Source: Peptoniphilus faecalis
GTDB lineage: Bacteria; Bacillota; Clostridia; Tissierellales; Peptoniphilaceae
Length of the DNA stretch: 43,012 nt
NCBI RefSeq assembly: GCF_012976305.1
Contig: NZ_JABDSR010000013.1
Location: 1 to 43,012 of the forward strand
Reading direction: 5' to 3'
Below, piece by piece: positions 7,999-15,913 of the stretch. The notes under the pieces were generated by a model, which was not told the origin of the DNA, made no database searches, and saw nothing but the letters and a program-made list of their open reading frames with translations. Every line of letters starts with the position of its first letter. The stretch's first letter is position 1. A program made the position numbers and the translations under genes.

Positions 7999-8746
7999 TT
8001 ACATACTCCTCGTTTATTTTTTCTATATTATTACATCTTCTTTTTTGCCGATACAATCAGCATCATTGGGCGTCGCATTTCATCCGCCATCCCCGGAATA
8101 TCCATCATGTTCTCTGGCGGCTGTGGCTCCACAATCTGATTTATTATAAAACTATTTGAAAGCAGTGTATTTAGATATGTGGTCAGTGTTCTATGATATT
8201 TTGTAACCTTTTCTTCCAAAAACATAGCTGTCCGTTTGCCCTCATAATAATAATTGTCCACCGGGAAATGCAGTATTTCTCCTTTTTCGTTATAATACCA
8301 GTCTTGTGTTCCATGAGCAGTAAAAACAGGATGTTCAACTGTAAAAACTAAATTGCCACCAGCCTTCAGCATCCTATATATCTTTTTTATTAAATTCTCA
8401 TAGTCTGCTACATAATGAAACGCAAGCGAACTTAGTATTACATCAAAGCTCTCCTCTGGGAAATCCACATCTTCTATGGCACAGCATTCATATTCAATCT
8501 GTGGAAAATGGGTTTTTCCTTTTGCTACTTCGAGCATTTTATGAGAAATATCAACACCTACTACAGAGGAAGCACCGTTTTCCATCGCATATATACAGTG
8601 CCATCCATAGCCGCATCCTAAATCAAGCACACGCTTACCCTTAAAATCAGGTAGCATCTTTTTCAAAGTCTCCCATTCTCCCGCACCAGCCAGTCCTTTC
8701 TGCGAGCGACTCATTTGACTGTATTTTTGAAAAAATATATTATCAT
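7795..8746. repeat. 952-bp direct repeat, copy 1
   Basis: I could find no difference by eye between this block and 18086-19037 (constant offset 10291). It covers the start of ant(6)-Ia, the short intergenic gap and nearly all of the methyltransferase. Identity ends abruptly at 8746/19037 on one side and fades at about 7795/18086 on the other, as expected for recent gene conversion or homologous recombination between the two clusters. Confidence 0.9.
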
Positions 8747-8765
8747 CATATTTGTTTTCTTTCAT
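8031..8765 (-). CDS. Class I SAM-dependent methyltransferase of the aadE cluster
   Basis: This 244-residue protein has methyltransferase motif I as VLDLGCGYGWHCIYAMENGA, the acidic GVDIS loop, and post-motif residues FDVILSSLAFHYV. It resembles small-molecule methyltransferases (UbiE/COQ5-like fold) rather than DNA or rRNA methylases. The same gene regularly precedes ant(6)-Ia in Gram-positive resistance islands, but its substrate is not known to me and it is not a proven resistance gene. The start ATG follows GGAGAGTTCAG and overlaps the preceding nucleotidyltransferase by 20 bp. A second copy, fused to a foreign N-terminus, lies at 18322-19443. Confidence 0.9.
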   Translation of the reverse strand: MKENKYDDNIFFQKYSQMSRSQKGLAGAGEWETLKKMLPDFKGKRVLDLGCGYGWHCIYAMENGASSVVGVDISHKMLEVAKGKTHFPQIEYECCAIEDVDFPEESFDVILSSLAFHYVADYENLIKKIYRMLKAGGNLVFTVEHPVFTAHGTQDWYYNEKGEILHFPVDNYYYEGKRTAMFLEEKVTKYHRTLTTYLNTLLSNSFIINQIVEPQPPENMMDIPGMADEMRRPMMLIVSAKKKM

Positions 8766-9615
8766 CTGAACTCTCCTCGTTTAAAAAGTTATTTATCTCC
8801 GATACAATTTCATTCACTTCTTTATAAAGTTTCTCGGTCATGTCGTAGCATTCAAAAAGAGAAAGACCGAGTACTTCAAAAATATGATTAACTCTTTCGG
8901 CATATTTTTCAGGTTTATATTCAAAAGTTTCAAGCAGTTTTATAGCTTTCTTTTCGTTAATGCAATAAGCATTATTACATGCAAATAGTACTTGATTTAA
9001 GCATGAAATAATACGAAAAACATGGCCTGCAATATAATATTTATCCTCTGCCCCCGCATTTGCTTTTACAAACATTAAAGAGAATTCAGCTTCAAATATA
9101 AAAAAGTTCATCAAGCTTTTCTTTAGAGCAGTAGGGTAAATTTCTGCCTGCTTTTTTAATTCGCATAAGCTTTCGTTCTTAGCATATAGTATTTTACTAA
9201 TCGCTAATTCTCCACGATACATAGCACTTATATAACCATGGGGATGCCCGGTCTGATAATTGGCAGTAACAATTCCTTGCTCCGTATCTTTGATTATTTG
9301 TTCCACCCGTTTTATATCACGTAATATCAAGTCAACATGACACCCGTTTATAACTAACCATCCACCGCCATTAACCCAATCACCCCACGCTCCGGGAGGT
9401 ACAACAAGGTTGTTTCTATTCTCATCATCCAACTCTGTAGCAATTTGATTAATCGCTGTCAGGTCAAATGAGTCTGAATTGTAATAGATTCCGATATCTA
9501 TATCAGAATTTTCTGTATGGGTGCTTCTTGCACGTGAGCCCCCTAATACAATGCCTTCTATAAAAGGCAAAGATGATAATTTCTCTGTTACTATTTGAAT
9601 AACATTACCTACCAT
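8746..9615 (-). CDS. Nucleotidyltransferase-domain protein (aminoglycoside-adenylyltransferase-like)
   Basis: This 289-residue protein contains VLGGSRARSTHTENSDIDIG, the complete nucleotidyltransferase pattern G-G-S followed by D-x-D, near residues 23-42. A third acidic position is likely in CHVDLILRD near residue 114. It is not the standard ANT(6), ANT(9) or Lnu sequence. In related islands it precedes the methyltransferase and aadE, and is normally annotated only by domain. GGAGGATGTTTAT lies before the ATG. Resistance to an aminoglycoside-like compound is possible but not shown. The antitoxin/toxin-type MNT families are shorter. Confidence 0.88.
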   Translation of the reverse strand: MVGNVIQIVTEKLSSLPFIEGIVLGGSRARSTHTENSDIDIGIYYNSDSFDLTAINQIATELDDENRNNLVVPPGAWGDWVNGGGWLVINGCHVDLILRDIKRVEQIIKDTEQGIVTANYQTGHPHGYISAMYRGELAISKILYAKNESLCELKKQAEIYPTALKKSLMNFFIFEAEFSLMFVKANAGAEDKYYIAGHVFRIISCLNQVLFACNNAYCINEKKAIKLLETFEYKPEKYAERVNHIFEVLGLSLFECYDMTEKLYKEVNEIVSEINNFLNEESSDERKQI

Positions 9616-9629
9616 ATAAACATCCTCCT

Positions 9630-9854
9630 TTATTCGTTAGATATTTTTATTTCATCTCCATCTGGTAAAATAAATGCCTGCACAAACTTGACACCTAGCA
9701 CATCAGCAATGGCCTTCAACTCATCCAAGGTTACTGTTTCTCGTTGTAATTTTTTATTGAAATTCTGTGGAGTCTGGCCAATACGTCTAGCAAGTTCGGA
9801 AACACTTATATTCATTTGCTCACACAGTTCTTTAATCATTTCTGCCGTAGTCAT
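9630..9854 (-). CDS. XRE-family helix-turn-helix regulator
   Basis: This 74-residue protein is a single Cro/C1 HTH domain: MISVSELARRIGQTPQNFNK-like spacing (residues 14-34) forms the recognition helix region, with LDELKAIADVLGV as the closing helices. It starts at ATG 9854 after GGAGGTGCTGT and lies 14 bp upstream of the nucleotidyltransferase, so it probably regulates that operon. The 100 bases upstream, between 9855 and the hairpin at 9953, must carry the promoter. Confidence 0.9.
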   Translation of the reverse strand: MTTAEMIKELCEQMNISVSELARRIGQTPQNFNKKLQRETVTLDELKAIADVLGVKFVQAFILPDGDEIKISNE

Positions 9855-9952
9855 ACAGCACCTCCAAGTTTATGCTAAGAATAACATAAACCATTTGGTT
9901 GATAAATGCAATAGTCATTAAAATATTATTATAATCAGCAATTAAAAGAAAA

Positions 9953-9979
9953 CCCACAACTCTACTTCAGAGTCATGGG
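9953..9979 (-). terminator. Terminator after recombinase remnant
   Basis: On the minus strand CCCATGACTCT and AGAGTTGTGGG form an 11-bp stem, counting G-U pairs, around a five-base loop, followed by TTTTCTTTT. It lies 18 bp past the stop of the recombinase fragment and insulates the regulator operon. Confidence 0.75.
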
Positions 9980-9996
9980 CTATTTACTTCTGGTTT

Positions 9997-10734
9997 TCAT
10001 ATTTCCATTTCGATACCTGGTTTGAAGGCTATGACGAAGTGGTCTTCATAGACCTTAACGTTCTGGATTATCTTCCTTACAAGCTTATCATCATATTCTA
10101 AGGTGCGGAATTTGTTCTTGCGGATAAATTCAATCAACTCATTGATGCGCTCGTTCTCGCCACTGAGGGAGGCATCTTCTACTAAAAGAGTCTGACGCTT
10201 ATCTCGCATCTCATCGATCTCATCTACCAGGTATTCATAATCTTGACCTTTATTGGCCAGCTTGATTAGTTCTTTTTGTTTTTCATCTAGTAGGGTATTA
10301 ATCTCTGAAATTTGGTATTCTGTGGTTTCTCCAATCACAGCATGAATATTTTCTTCCAGTGTCTTTATCATATTGTTGCCACCAGCAAGTAGCTTATTAA
10401 TTGCGGTCATTACCGCACCATAGAGTTCATCTTCTTTTACGGTTCGGTTCTTACATACCTCGGGACCCTGCTCGATTCTAGTCACGCATCGCCAGACAAA
10501 TTCTTTTCTGCCATGAATATTCCAATAGGTTCTCCTATAAATATCGCCACAATATCCACAGAAGGTGATGGCACTTAAAGCGTACTTGCTACTATAAATT
10601 CTTTTGTTCTTGCCTTCTCCTGTGTAGATATTACTTCTCCGATAAATTTCTTCTTGAGCCTGCAAAAATAACTCTTTAGAAATAATCGCTTCATGGCTAT
10701 TTTCAACATAATACTGGGGAAAATGAGAGATTAA
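9997..10734 (-). pseudogene. Large serine recombinase, C-terminal fragment
   Basis: The open frame reads upstream past the first ATG (10665) through QYYVENSHEAIISKELF to a stop at 10735-10737, so it is the broken end of a longer gene. It contains the recombinase linker, the zinc ribbon with FCGYCGDIYRRTYW and CVTRIEQGPEVC (four Cys), a coiled-coil segment and a C-terminal block ending AFKPGIEMEI. The catalytic N-terminus is missing. A related but clearly diverged fragment lies at 14290-14858, so these came from different recombinases. Confidence 0.88.
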
Positions 10735-10737
10735 CTA

Positions 10738-11505
10738 CAGTCTCACTTACTGGCTAGTGACAGTAAGCAGACACACTCAACGTTTAGTACTCAGGCGATT
10801 TAGGGATCAAGTCAACAAACACTAAAAACTATTGATTGCATAGGATTTTTAAGCATCTCCTAACAACCCAACATCTAATCTATCACTTCATTTAAGTAGG
10901 GTATTTTAGTTTCGCTGTTAAAATCAAGCCTATTTTTATCTGTGGATGTAAATCCTACTAATATCCGATTCTCCACTCCCTTAAGCCATGCAAAGAAATT
11001 CTAAACCATATTTGCACCAAAAAGAGATTAACCACTAGCGGATCGAAGAAAAACACCTTGTCTCAGCTACGTCAAAAGATGAAATGTGAGTGACGCTAGA
11101 TTCGTGCTTCAGCAATTCTAGGATCGAAGCGGTCTCGCAGCCCCTCACACAAGGCGGTTTTCCATAGGATAGCGCGAGATTCAATCACCACTATTTGCCA
11201 AAGAGCCCAAAAAACCGCTAGCCAAAAATCGGCTACCGGTTCTAAAAATGATGTTTATCCTTTTCGAGTCTAACAACTCGTCAGGACGAACAATAATTAT
11301 TTTCTTGTTAACAGACATACTGCTTCCACATGGATTGAGAGGACAGAATGAATGTCATTTGTGTATGTCCGTTCTCGGAAACATATCCACGACACTTTTT
11401 GCACTATCGGTAGACGGGAACATATCCATAGGCTTCGCTGTTTTTTGAAAAACTGAGGTATGCTGTTAATTTTCAGTACCCAATACTGTGAATAACGTTA
11501 CTCTC
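10738..11505. other. Gene-free stretch between recombinase remnant and lnu(B)
   Basis: I see no credible gene in about 770 bases. The sequence changes character several times: AT-rich to 11030, then a more GC-rich part to 11230, then a segment carrying two copies of a GG(G)AA(A)CATATC motif at 11377 and 11416. A 66-codon plus-strand frame at 11248-11448 has no recognisable content. It is probably joined debris of former insertion elements. Confidence 0.55.
11377..11427 (+). repeat. Two GGAACATATC motifs, left pair
   Basis: GGAAACATATCC (11377-11388) and GGGAACATATCC (11416-11427) are 39 bases apart in the same orientation. A second pair lies at 15810 and 15860, 50 bases apart. The two pairs bracket the lnu(B)-lsa(E)-rumA' segment. 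They may be subterminal or recombinase-binding repeats of a decayed insertion element. Confidence 0.45.
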
Positions 11506-12309
11506 CTATTCACTAATGTAATTCAACAATCTTTCTAAAATGTCATGTGTAACTTTTAAGTTGTATTGTTCAATAAGGTGACTTTGCAAATCCATAACTA
11601 ATAGCAAAGAATTTTTATAGGCTTCAAATAATTCTACCTTATCTAATCGAGCAGTGGTCTTTGCAAATTTTTTATAATTTTCAAGGCTAATTTCTTTTTC
11701 AAGGTTTTTACTCATGTTTAGCCAATTATCAGCATTTTTTTCTGCCATACGTATAAGTTGTAGTGTATTTTTTTGAAGTTGTGATAAGAGTTCTAATGAA
11801 CGAGCATATTCTCCTCTTTTTAGAACGTTGATTCCCATCAACCATAGATTAGAGAAATTACACAACAAAAAATTAGCATTTTCTTCAGTAAGTCTATTTG
11901 GTCTTGCACCACTTATCTCTGATAAATAATTTTCTAATTGCCCTGTTTCATCGTAAATAAGCATAGCCTTCGTATCAGGAATATAACCTGAATCTTTAAA
12001 CGAGGGGATTATGTTCATATCTTTTTCAGAAAGGAAATGAAATTCCCCACGTATAAGATTATCAAAAATAACTACCTCTGTTCCGTACTCATTTTTATAA
12101 AGCATCAAGTACGGAGCTACGTCAAACAACCAGTTGGATGAATCAAAGTTCGAGGTTATACTATCTTTCAAAAATATATAGAACTCTATATCAGAGTATT
12201 GGTCACCTTCTCCTTTGGTAAACGATCCATACATCATACAAGCTGTAATTCGTTCATCTGACTCAGTAAGATTCTTAACGTTTGCAATTAATTCTTTTTG
12301 TTTTAACAT
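11506..12309 (-). CDS. lnu(B): Lincosamide nucleotidyltransferase Lnu(B)
   Basis: This 267-residue enzyme adenylates lincomycin and clindamycin. Its sequence starts MLKQKELIANVKNLTESDER, with the nucleotidyltransferase motif MYGSFTKGEGDQYSDIEFYI near residues 26-45 (GS and D-x-E). Length and sequence match the known lnu(B) gene. It lies 53 bp downstream of lsa(E) and probably shares its attenuated promoter. AGGGTGAAGAA before the ATG is the ribosome site. Confidence 0.97.
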   Translation of the reverse strand: MLKQKELIANVKNLTESDERITACMMYGSFTKGEGDQYSDIEFYIFLKDSITSNFDSSNWLFDVAPYLMLYKNEYGTEVVIFDNLIRGEFHFLSEKDMNIIPSFKDSGYIPDTKAMLIYDETGQLENYLSEISGARPNRLTEENANFLLCNFSNLWLMGINVLKRGEYARSLELLSQLQKNTLQLIRMAEKNADNWLNMSKNLEKEISLENYKKFAKTTARLDKVELFEAYKNSLLLVMDLQSHLIEQYNLKVTHDILERLLNYISE

Positions 12310-12362
12310 TTCTTCACCCTTTCATGTAAATATCTTTTAGTTATTGTGGCAACTCAAAATCT

Positions 12363-13847
12363 CTACAAACCTAAATTAATATTTTTCGTACAAATGTTAT
12401 TGCAAAAAGCATCATCATGCTCCACAAACAATAGTGTAGGACAATATTCCAAAATCATTTTTTCAATTTGGATACGTGAAAAAATATCAATATAGTTCAA
12501 TGGCTCATCCCATATATACAAATGTGCACTTTCACAAAGGCTTTTAGCAATTAGTACTTTCTTTTTCTGACCAGCACTAAAATCCACCATGTTCTTATCA
12601 AACTGCTCTCTATTAAAATCCAGTTTACGAAGAATCGTTTTAAATAGAGTTTCATCGATCTTATTATTATAGGCAAATTCAGATAGATTACCTTTTAAAT
12701 ATGAAGTATCTTGCGAAATATAAGAAATTTTTAGTCCACTTGCTAGCATAAAATTTCCGGTAAATTTAATATCATCTCCATTAATCAATTTTAGGATACT
12801 AGACTTACCACTCCCATTTTTTCCGATAATGGCAACTCTATCACCAATATTGACTCTGAAATTAAGATTACTGCATACTTCTTTATCTCCATAAGACAAT
12901 GATAAATCATTCGCTTCTATTAAGCACTCTTTGTGAAATTCAAGTGGTGAAATTTTTAAGTCATCATATTGTTCAATGTTGTGGAGCAGTTCTGATTTTT
13001 GTAAAACGGCTTCCTGATGTCTTGACTCAATATTTTTGGCACGTTTCATCGCTTTTGCAGCCTTATGTCCAACATAACCCTTATCCAGTTTTGAACCAGA
13101 ATTTGTTGTTCCATATTTACTTTTTTCTACTTTATTTGACCAGTTTGAACTACGTTTTGCTGCATAAGACAACCTTCCTATTTCTTTAAGGAGTTTCTTG
13201 TTTTCTGCCAGTTCAAAATTATCTTGTAACGTTTTGTTCTCCCACCAAGAAGTAAAATTTCCCTTTTGGATTTCGATATTCGTTTTATTGATAGATAGTA
13301 TATGGTCAACACATTGATCAAGTAAGCTTCTATCATGAGATACCAAAATAAACCCCTTCTTGCGTTTCAAATAGTTTTGCACTACATTACGTGCATCGAT
13401 GTCAAGATGGTTTGTAGGTTCATCAATAAGCAGGAAACAACTCGCTGTAAGGAATAAAGCTGCAAGAAGGACCTTCGTTTGCTCACCATTTGACAATGTA
13501 TTAAACGGACGATATAAAGCATCTTCTTGAACATCAAGCAATGATATTTCACGAAAAATCTCCCAATCCATACATTCCGTACAAATACTCTTCATTACTT
13601 CAATTGTATATAGACTCTTATCTTCCACATCATAAGGAAAATACTCAAACTTAACTGTAGAACTTATATTGCCGGAATACGCATATTTGCCAAGCAGTAA
13701 ATTTAAGAAAGTAGTTTTACCGCGTCCGTTTCTTCCAATAAAACCGAGTTTCCAATCTGTATCTATCTGAAAACTTACATTTTCAAAAATATTGTCATAA
13801 CTTCCTTCATATGAAAAAGTTAGATTTGAAACATTTATTAAGGACAT
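12363..13847 (-). CDS. lsa(E): ABC-F ribosomal protection protein Lsa(E)
   Basis: This 494-residue protein gives resistance to pleuromutilins, lincosamides and streptogramin A by displacing the drugs from the ribosome. Two ATPase domains are seen: Walker A GRNGRGKTT near residue 38, signature LSNGEQTK near 118 and Walker B LLIDEPTNHLD near 139; and a second Walker A IGKNGSGKSS near 342 with Walker B LYIWDEPLN. A long charged linker, residues about 180-300, carries the antibiotic-resistance tip. There are no membrane helices, as expected for ABC-F. AAAGGAGGAAGAAATAT precedes the ATG. A leader region with short open frames and a terminator lies upstream. Confidence 0.98.
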   Translation of the reverse strand: MSLINVSNLTFSYEGSYDNIFENVSFQIDTDWKLGFIGRNGRGKTTFLNLLLGKYAYSGNISSTVKFEYFPYDVEDKSLYTIEVMKSICTECMDWEIFREISLLDVQEDALYRPFNTLSNGEQTKVLLAALFLTASCFLLIDEPTNHLDIDARNVVQNYLKRKKGFILVSHDRSLLDQCVDHILSINKTNIEIQKGNFTSWWENKTLQDNFELAENKKLLKEIGRLSYAAKRSSNWSNKVEKSKYGTTNSGSKLDKGYVGHKAAKAMKRAKNIESRHQEAVLQKSELLHNIEQYDDLKISPLEFHKECLIEANDLSLSYGDKEVCSNLNFRVNIGDRVAIIGKNGSGKSSILKLINGDDIKFTGNFMLASGLKISYISQDTSYLKGNLSEFAYNNKIDETLFKTILRKLDFNREQFDKNMVDFSAGQKKKVLIAKSLCESAHLYIWDEPLNYIDIFSRIQIEKMILEYCPTLLFVEHDDAFCNNICTKNINLGL

Positions 13848-14003
13848 ATATTTCTTCCTCCTTTACATTATAAAAATTTTATAAGCAAAGTCGGTTTTCG
13901 GCATTAATTACTCTATAATGTTATCCAACTCTGCAAGGATTTTGTCATGAATGACATAGTATCATTGTCTATCACGTTTATCTTCCTTTCTTTTACAAAT
14001 ATT

Positions 14004-14035
14004 AAAAGCCGCAAGAAAGTAAATTCTTACGGCTC
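14004..14035 (-). terminator. Attenuator terminator in the lsa(E) leader
   Basis: On the minus strand GCCGTAAGAA (14024-14033) pairs with TTCTTGCGGC (14008-14017), with one G-U pair, followed by TTTTAAT. It lies between the leader peptides and the lsa(E) start, so reading through it is required for lsa(E)-lnu(B) expression. The 3' arm CTTTCTTGC is complementary to GCAAGAAAG at 14115-14123 at the end of the second leader peptide, which gives a mutually exclusive antiterminator. Confidence 0.8.
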
Positions 14036-14110
14036 AAAAACAAATACTATTATTACCTTTTGTTATACATAACATAAGGTTACTGTAATGTATTATTGAG
14101 TGTAGAATAC

Positions 14111-14185
14111 TTAACTTTCTTGCAATTTGCATAACAAAACAAACGGTTCTATAGCCGTTTCTTTAAATATCTTATTATGCATCAT
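14111..14185 (-). CDS. lsa(E) leader peptide 2 (23-24 aa)
   Basis: ATG at 14180-14182, or the in-frame ATG just before it, opens a short frame starting MHNKIFKETAIEPF and ending CKLQES at TAA 14111-14113. The last codons contain GCAAGAAAG, able to pair with the 3' arm of the attenuator. Ribosome stalling here by a drug would decide which hairpin forms, as in other ABC-F and erm leaders. No strong Shine-Dalgarno site precedes it, so translation may depend on termination at leader peptide 1 just upstream. Confidence 0.6.
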   Translation of the reverse strand: MMHNKIFKETAIEPFVLLCKLQES

Positions 14186-14189
14186 ATAA

Positions 14190-14210
14190 TTAGCAAGAAA
14201 AGTTATACAT
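14190..14210 (-). CDS. lsa(E) leader peptide 1 (MYNFSC)
   Basis: A six-residue frame with a near-perfect ribosome site GGAGGTGG (14215-14222) four bases before its ATG. The strength of the site in such a short frame argues that its role is to position ribosomes. CTTTTCTTGC within the coding part can also pair with the GCAAGAAAG element downstream, so it is a candidate first arm of the riboregulator. Confidence 0.65.
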   Translation of the reverse strand: MYNFSC

Positions 14211-14232
14211 TCTTCCACCTCCAAGTCGTTTT

Positions 14233-14261
14233 ATTATATCATATTATCTTTAAAAATCCAA
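14233..14261 (-). promoter_or_regulatory. Promoter of lsa(E)-lnu(B)
   Basis: TTGGAT (14256-14261) and TATAAT (14233-14238) on the minus strand are separated by exactly 17 bp, a strong vegetative promoter. Transcription would begin about 14226, just ahead of the ribosome site of leader peptide 1. Confidence 0.8.
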
Positions 14262-14289
14262 TATAATTCTTCTGTTCTCTTTCTAAAGA

Positions 14290-14858
14290 TTACCCTTCTA
14301 CATCAATCTCGACTCCTGATTTGAATTCAACGGCGAACTTATCATGAAATACCGTAACTTTTTCTATAAGCCTCCTTACTAACTGCTCATCATATTCCTC
14401 TAACTCACAGGATTGTTCATTAAAGAAATCAGTCATTTCAGCGATTCGTTGCCTTTTTCCTTCACGCTCTGCATTTTCAACAAGTGCATTTTGCTTCAAT
14501 TCTCGAAGGTGGTAGATTTCATCAGCCACATCTTCATAGTCATTCTTGGATTTTGCTTGGATAAGAAGCTGTTGTTGTAATTCTTCCAATTTGCTATCAA
14601 TATCATTGGTGGCATTATCATTTTCTTCATTAAGTATAGTAGCTATGTTTTTCTGCAACGCCTGGAGGAAGGGTTCTTTGTTAGCCAAAAGTTCGTTAAT
14701 AGCCTTGACCACTGCTGTCTGCAATGTTTCCTCGTTTATGGTAGGGGCAGTACATTCAGATCCTTTTTCCTCCAAACGGCTGACGCATCTCCAAACAATA
14801 GACTTGTAACCTCGGTTATTCCAGTGTACCCGGCGGTAAATATCACCGCACTGGCGAG
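14290..14858 (-). pseudogene. Large serine recombinase, C-terminal fragment (second, diverged)
   Basis: The frame begins abruptly at a zinc-ribbon half (CGDIYRRVHWNNRGYKSIVW, then CVSRLEEKGSEC) and continues with the coiled coil and the terminal VEFKSGVEIDVEG. The first Cys pair and the entire catalytic domain are lost at a junction near 14855. There it meets another recombinase piece running on the opposite strand through a GCAACT repeat. It is related to, but not the same as, the fragment at 9997-10734. Confidence 0.85.
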
Positions 14859-14939
14859 CAAACTGCAACTGCAACTATGCAGGCACTTAATCTTAAAAGA
14901 ACTACTTTCTATAAACTGGTGAAGGAAGTGATTGTATGA
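14859..14939 (+). pseudogene. Resolvase/invertase C-terminal HTH remnant
   Basis: A plus-strand frame reads TATMQALNLKRTTFYKLVKE and stops at TGA 14937-14939. This is the recognition helix of Tn3/Hin-type small serine recombinases, which usually end in a T-x-Y-K-L-x-K-like motif. The N-terminal catalytic domain is gone. The stop overlaps the start of the next gene (ATGA), so the pair once formed an operon. Confidence 0.65.
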
Positions 14940-15394
14940 TGACGATGTGTCCACGATGTTTAGAGCTATACAGTGAAATTTGGTCGAAGCCTTGTTGTAA
15001 ATGCGCCGATAAGACCATTCCTGTTGATATTGAACTCATCAATGTCGTTCAGATGCTGCTCACTAGAGGCTTCGATGTATCTTATGCCACTTGTTACCCA
15101 GATAAAGAACAAGGTGAGATCGAAGCTATGGAAATTGAGATTCACTTTAGGGAATTGTATCCGCAGGCTCTCTTTGATGGTCTCCCACCTGACTGGATTG
15201 TAATTGACGAATACCCAGTTCTTGGCGGTAAGGTTCTTGATGAACCTGTTGATATCCTTACATGTGCAATCGAATATCGATTTGAAGAGAGCATCCATAT
15301 TCAAAAGGATATCGCTATAAGCAATCTGGAAACATGGCTCGAAGAGAAAGACCCGCAATCTTGTAGGGCTATCCTTACATTGACCGGCTTCTGA
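14936..15394 (+). CDS. Uncharacterised protein with N-terminal Cys cluster
   Basis: This 152-residue protein starts MMTMCPRC and has a second pair in KPCCKCADK, a likely small zinc site within the first 27 residues. The remainder is acidic alpha/beta sequence with TRGFDVSYATCYPDKE and a C-terminal LETWLEEKDPQSCRAILTLTGF. I remember similar accessory proteins in Lachnospiraceae elements but no function. It begins within the stop of the resolvase remnant, after GGAAGTGATTGT. A minus-strand frame over the same bases looks like a shadow. Confidence 0.65.
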   Translation: MMTMCPRCLELYSEIWSKPCCKCADKTIPVDIELINVVQMLLTRGFDVSYATCYPDKEQGEIEAMEIEIHFRELYPQALFDGLPPDWIVIDEYPVLGGKVLDEPVDILTCAIEYRFEESIHIQKDIAISNLETWLEEKDPQSCRAILTLTGF

Positions 15395-15444
15395 AAAAGT
15401 AAGACCCTCTCAACAGTAATGATCTGCTGAAAGGGTACTTTACT

Positions 15445-15780
15445 TTAATCTATGACCTTGAAGTGCCTTAATGCGTCTTTAATAGCTTCTACTTTATATT
15501 CTGGTGCTGGTTTATATGGGCGTTTTAGTTCTTCAACTGCGTTTGGTGCGTCGTACATCGGCAGGCCTAAGTTTCTTTTGACCTCTGCAATGTTTGCAGT
15601 GTGAACTTTGAAGCCGTACTTTTCTTCGATATACTCCTGAATAAGCCTGTAGGTGATACGATCTGGCTGGATTTTTCGGTCGTCTGCGTACTCCATTTTT
15701 ACACTGATAAAATCGTCTGCACTTTTGTGGGACAATAAAACACACGTCTCAACGTGGCTCGAGTTGATGGCATTGATGTC
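15445..15780 (-). pseudogene. RumA-like 23S rRNA (uracil-5-)-methyltransferase, C-terminal fragment
   Basis: The frame is open from a stop at 15781-15783 and reads SSHVETCVLLSHKSADDF. This matches the usual HVETV-x-LLS end of RumA/RlmD-type methyltransferases followed by the extra C-terminal domain seen in gut Bacillota (YGFKVHTANIAEVKRNLGLP). The SAM-binding and catalytic domains are missing. The rumA 3' end is a known integration target of streptococcal conjugative elements. This piece may have been picked up that way, and it is a usual passenger of the spw-lsa(E) cluster. Confidence 0.75.
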
Positions 15781-15809
15781 TTAAGCTGATTTTTAACCCT
15801 TTCGTTCGC

Positions 15810-15870
15810 GGGAACGTATCAACGGTATTTTGATTATTTTTTAAGAAACTGATATATGGGGGAACATATC
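15810..15870 (+). repeat. Two GGGAAC(G/A)TATC motifs, right pair
   Basis: GGGAACGTATC (15810-15820) and GGGAACATATC (15860-15870) lie in the short gap between spw and the rumA fragment, in the same orientation as the pair near 11400. The sequence around each copy differs. Confidence 0.45.
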
Positions 15871-15913
15871 GAAGCAATCAATAATGCACATTAACAACTA
15901 GTCTTTGTTATAT

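Noticed and set aside
11248-11448. A 66-codon plus-strand frame before lnu(B)
   Set aside because: Hydrophobic and Cys-containing without a ribosome site or known family. It overlaps the repeated GGAACATATC motifs and is better explained as debris.
14966-15358. A 130-codon minus-strand frame opposite the Cys-cluster protein
   Set aside because: The plus-strand frame has a ribosome site, an overlapping start with the resolvase remnant and a conserved-looking Cys cluster, while the minus-strand frame shows no domain or start signal.
15533-15745. A 70-codon frame overlapping the rumA-like fragment
   Set aside because: The alternative frame gives the clear HVETCVLLSHK block of RumA-type enzymes, so this Arg/Cys-rich frame is a shadow.
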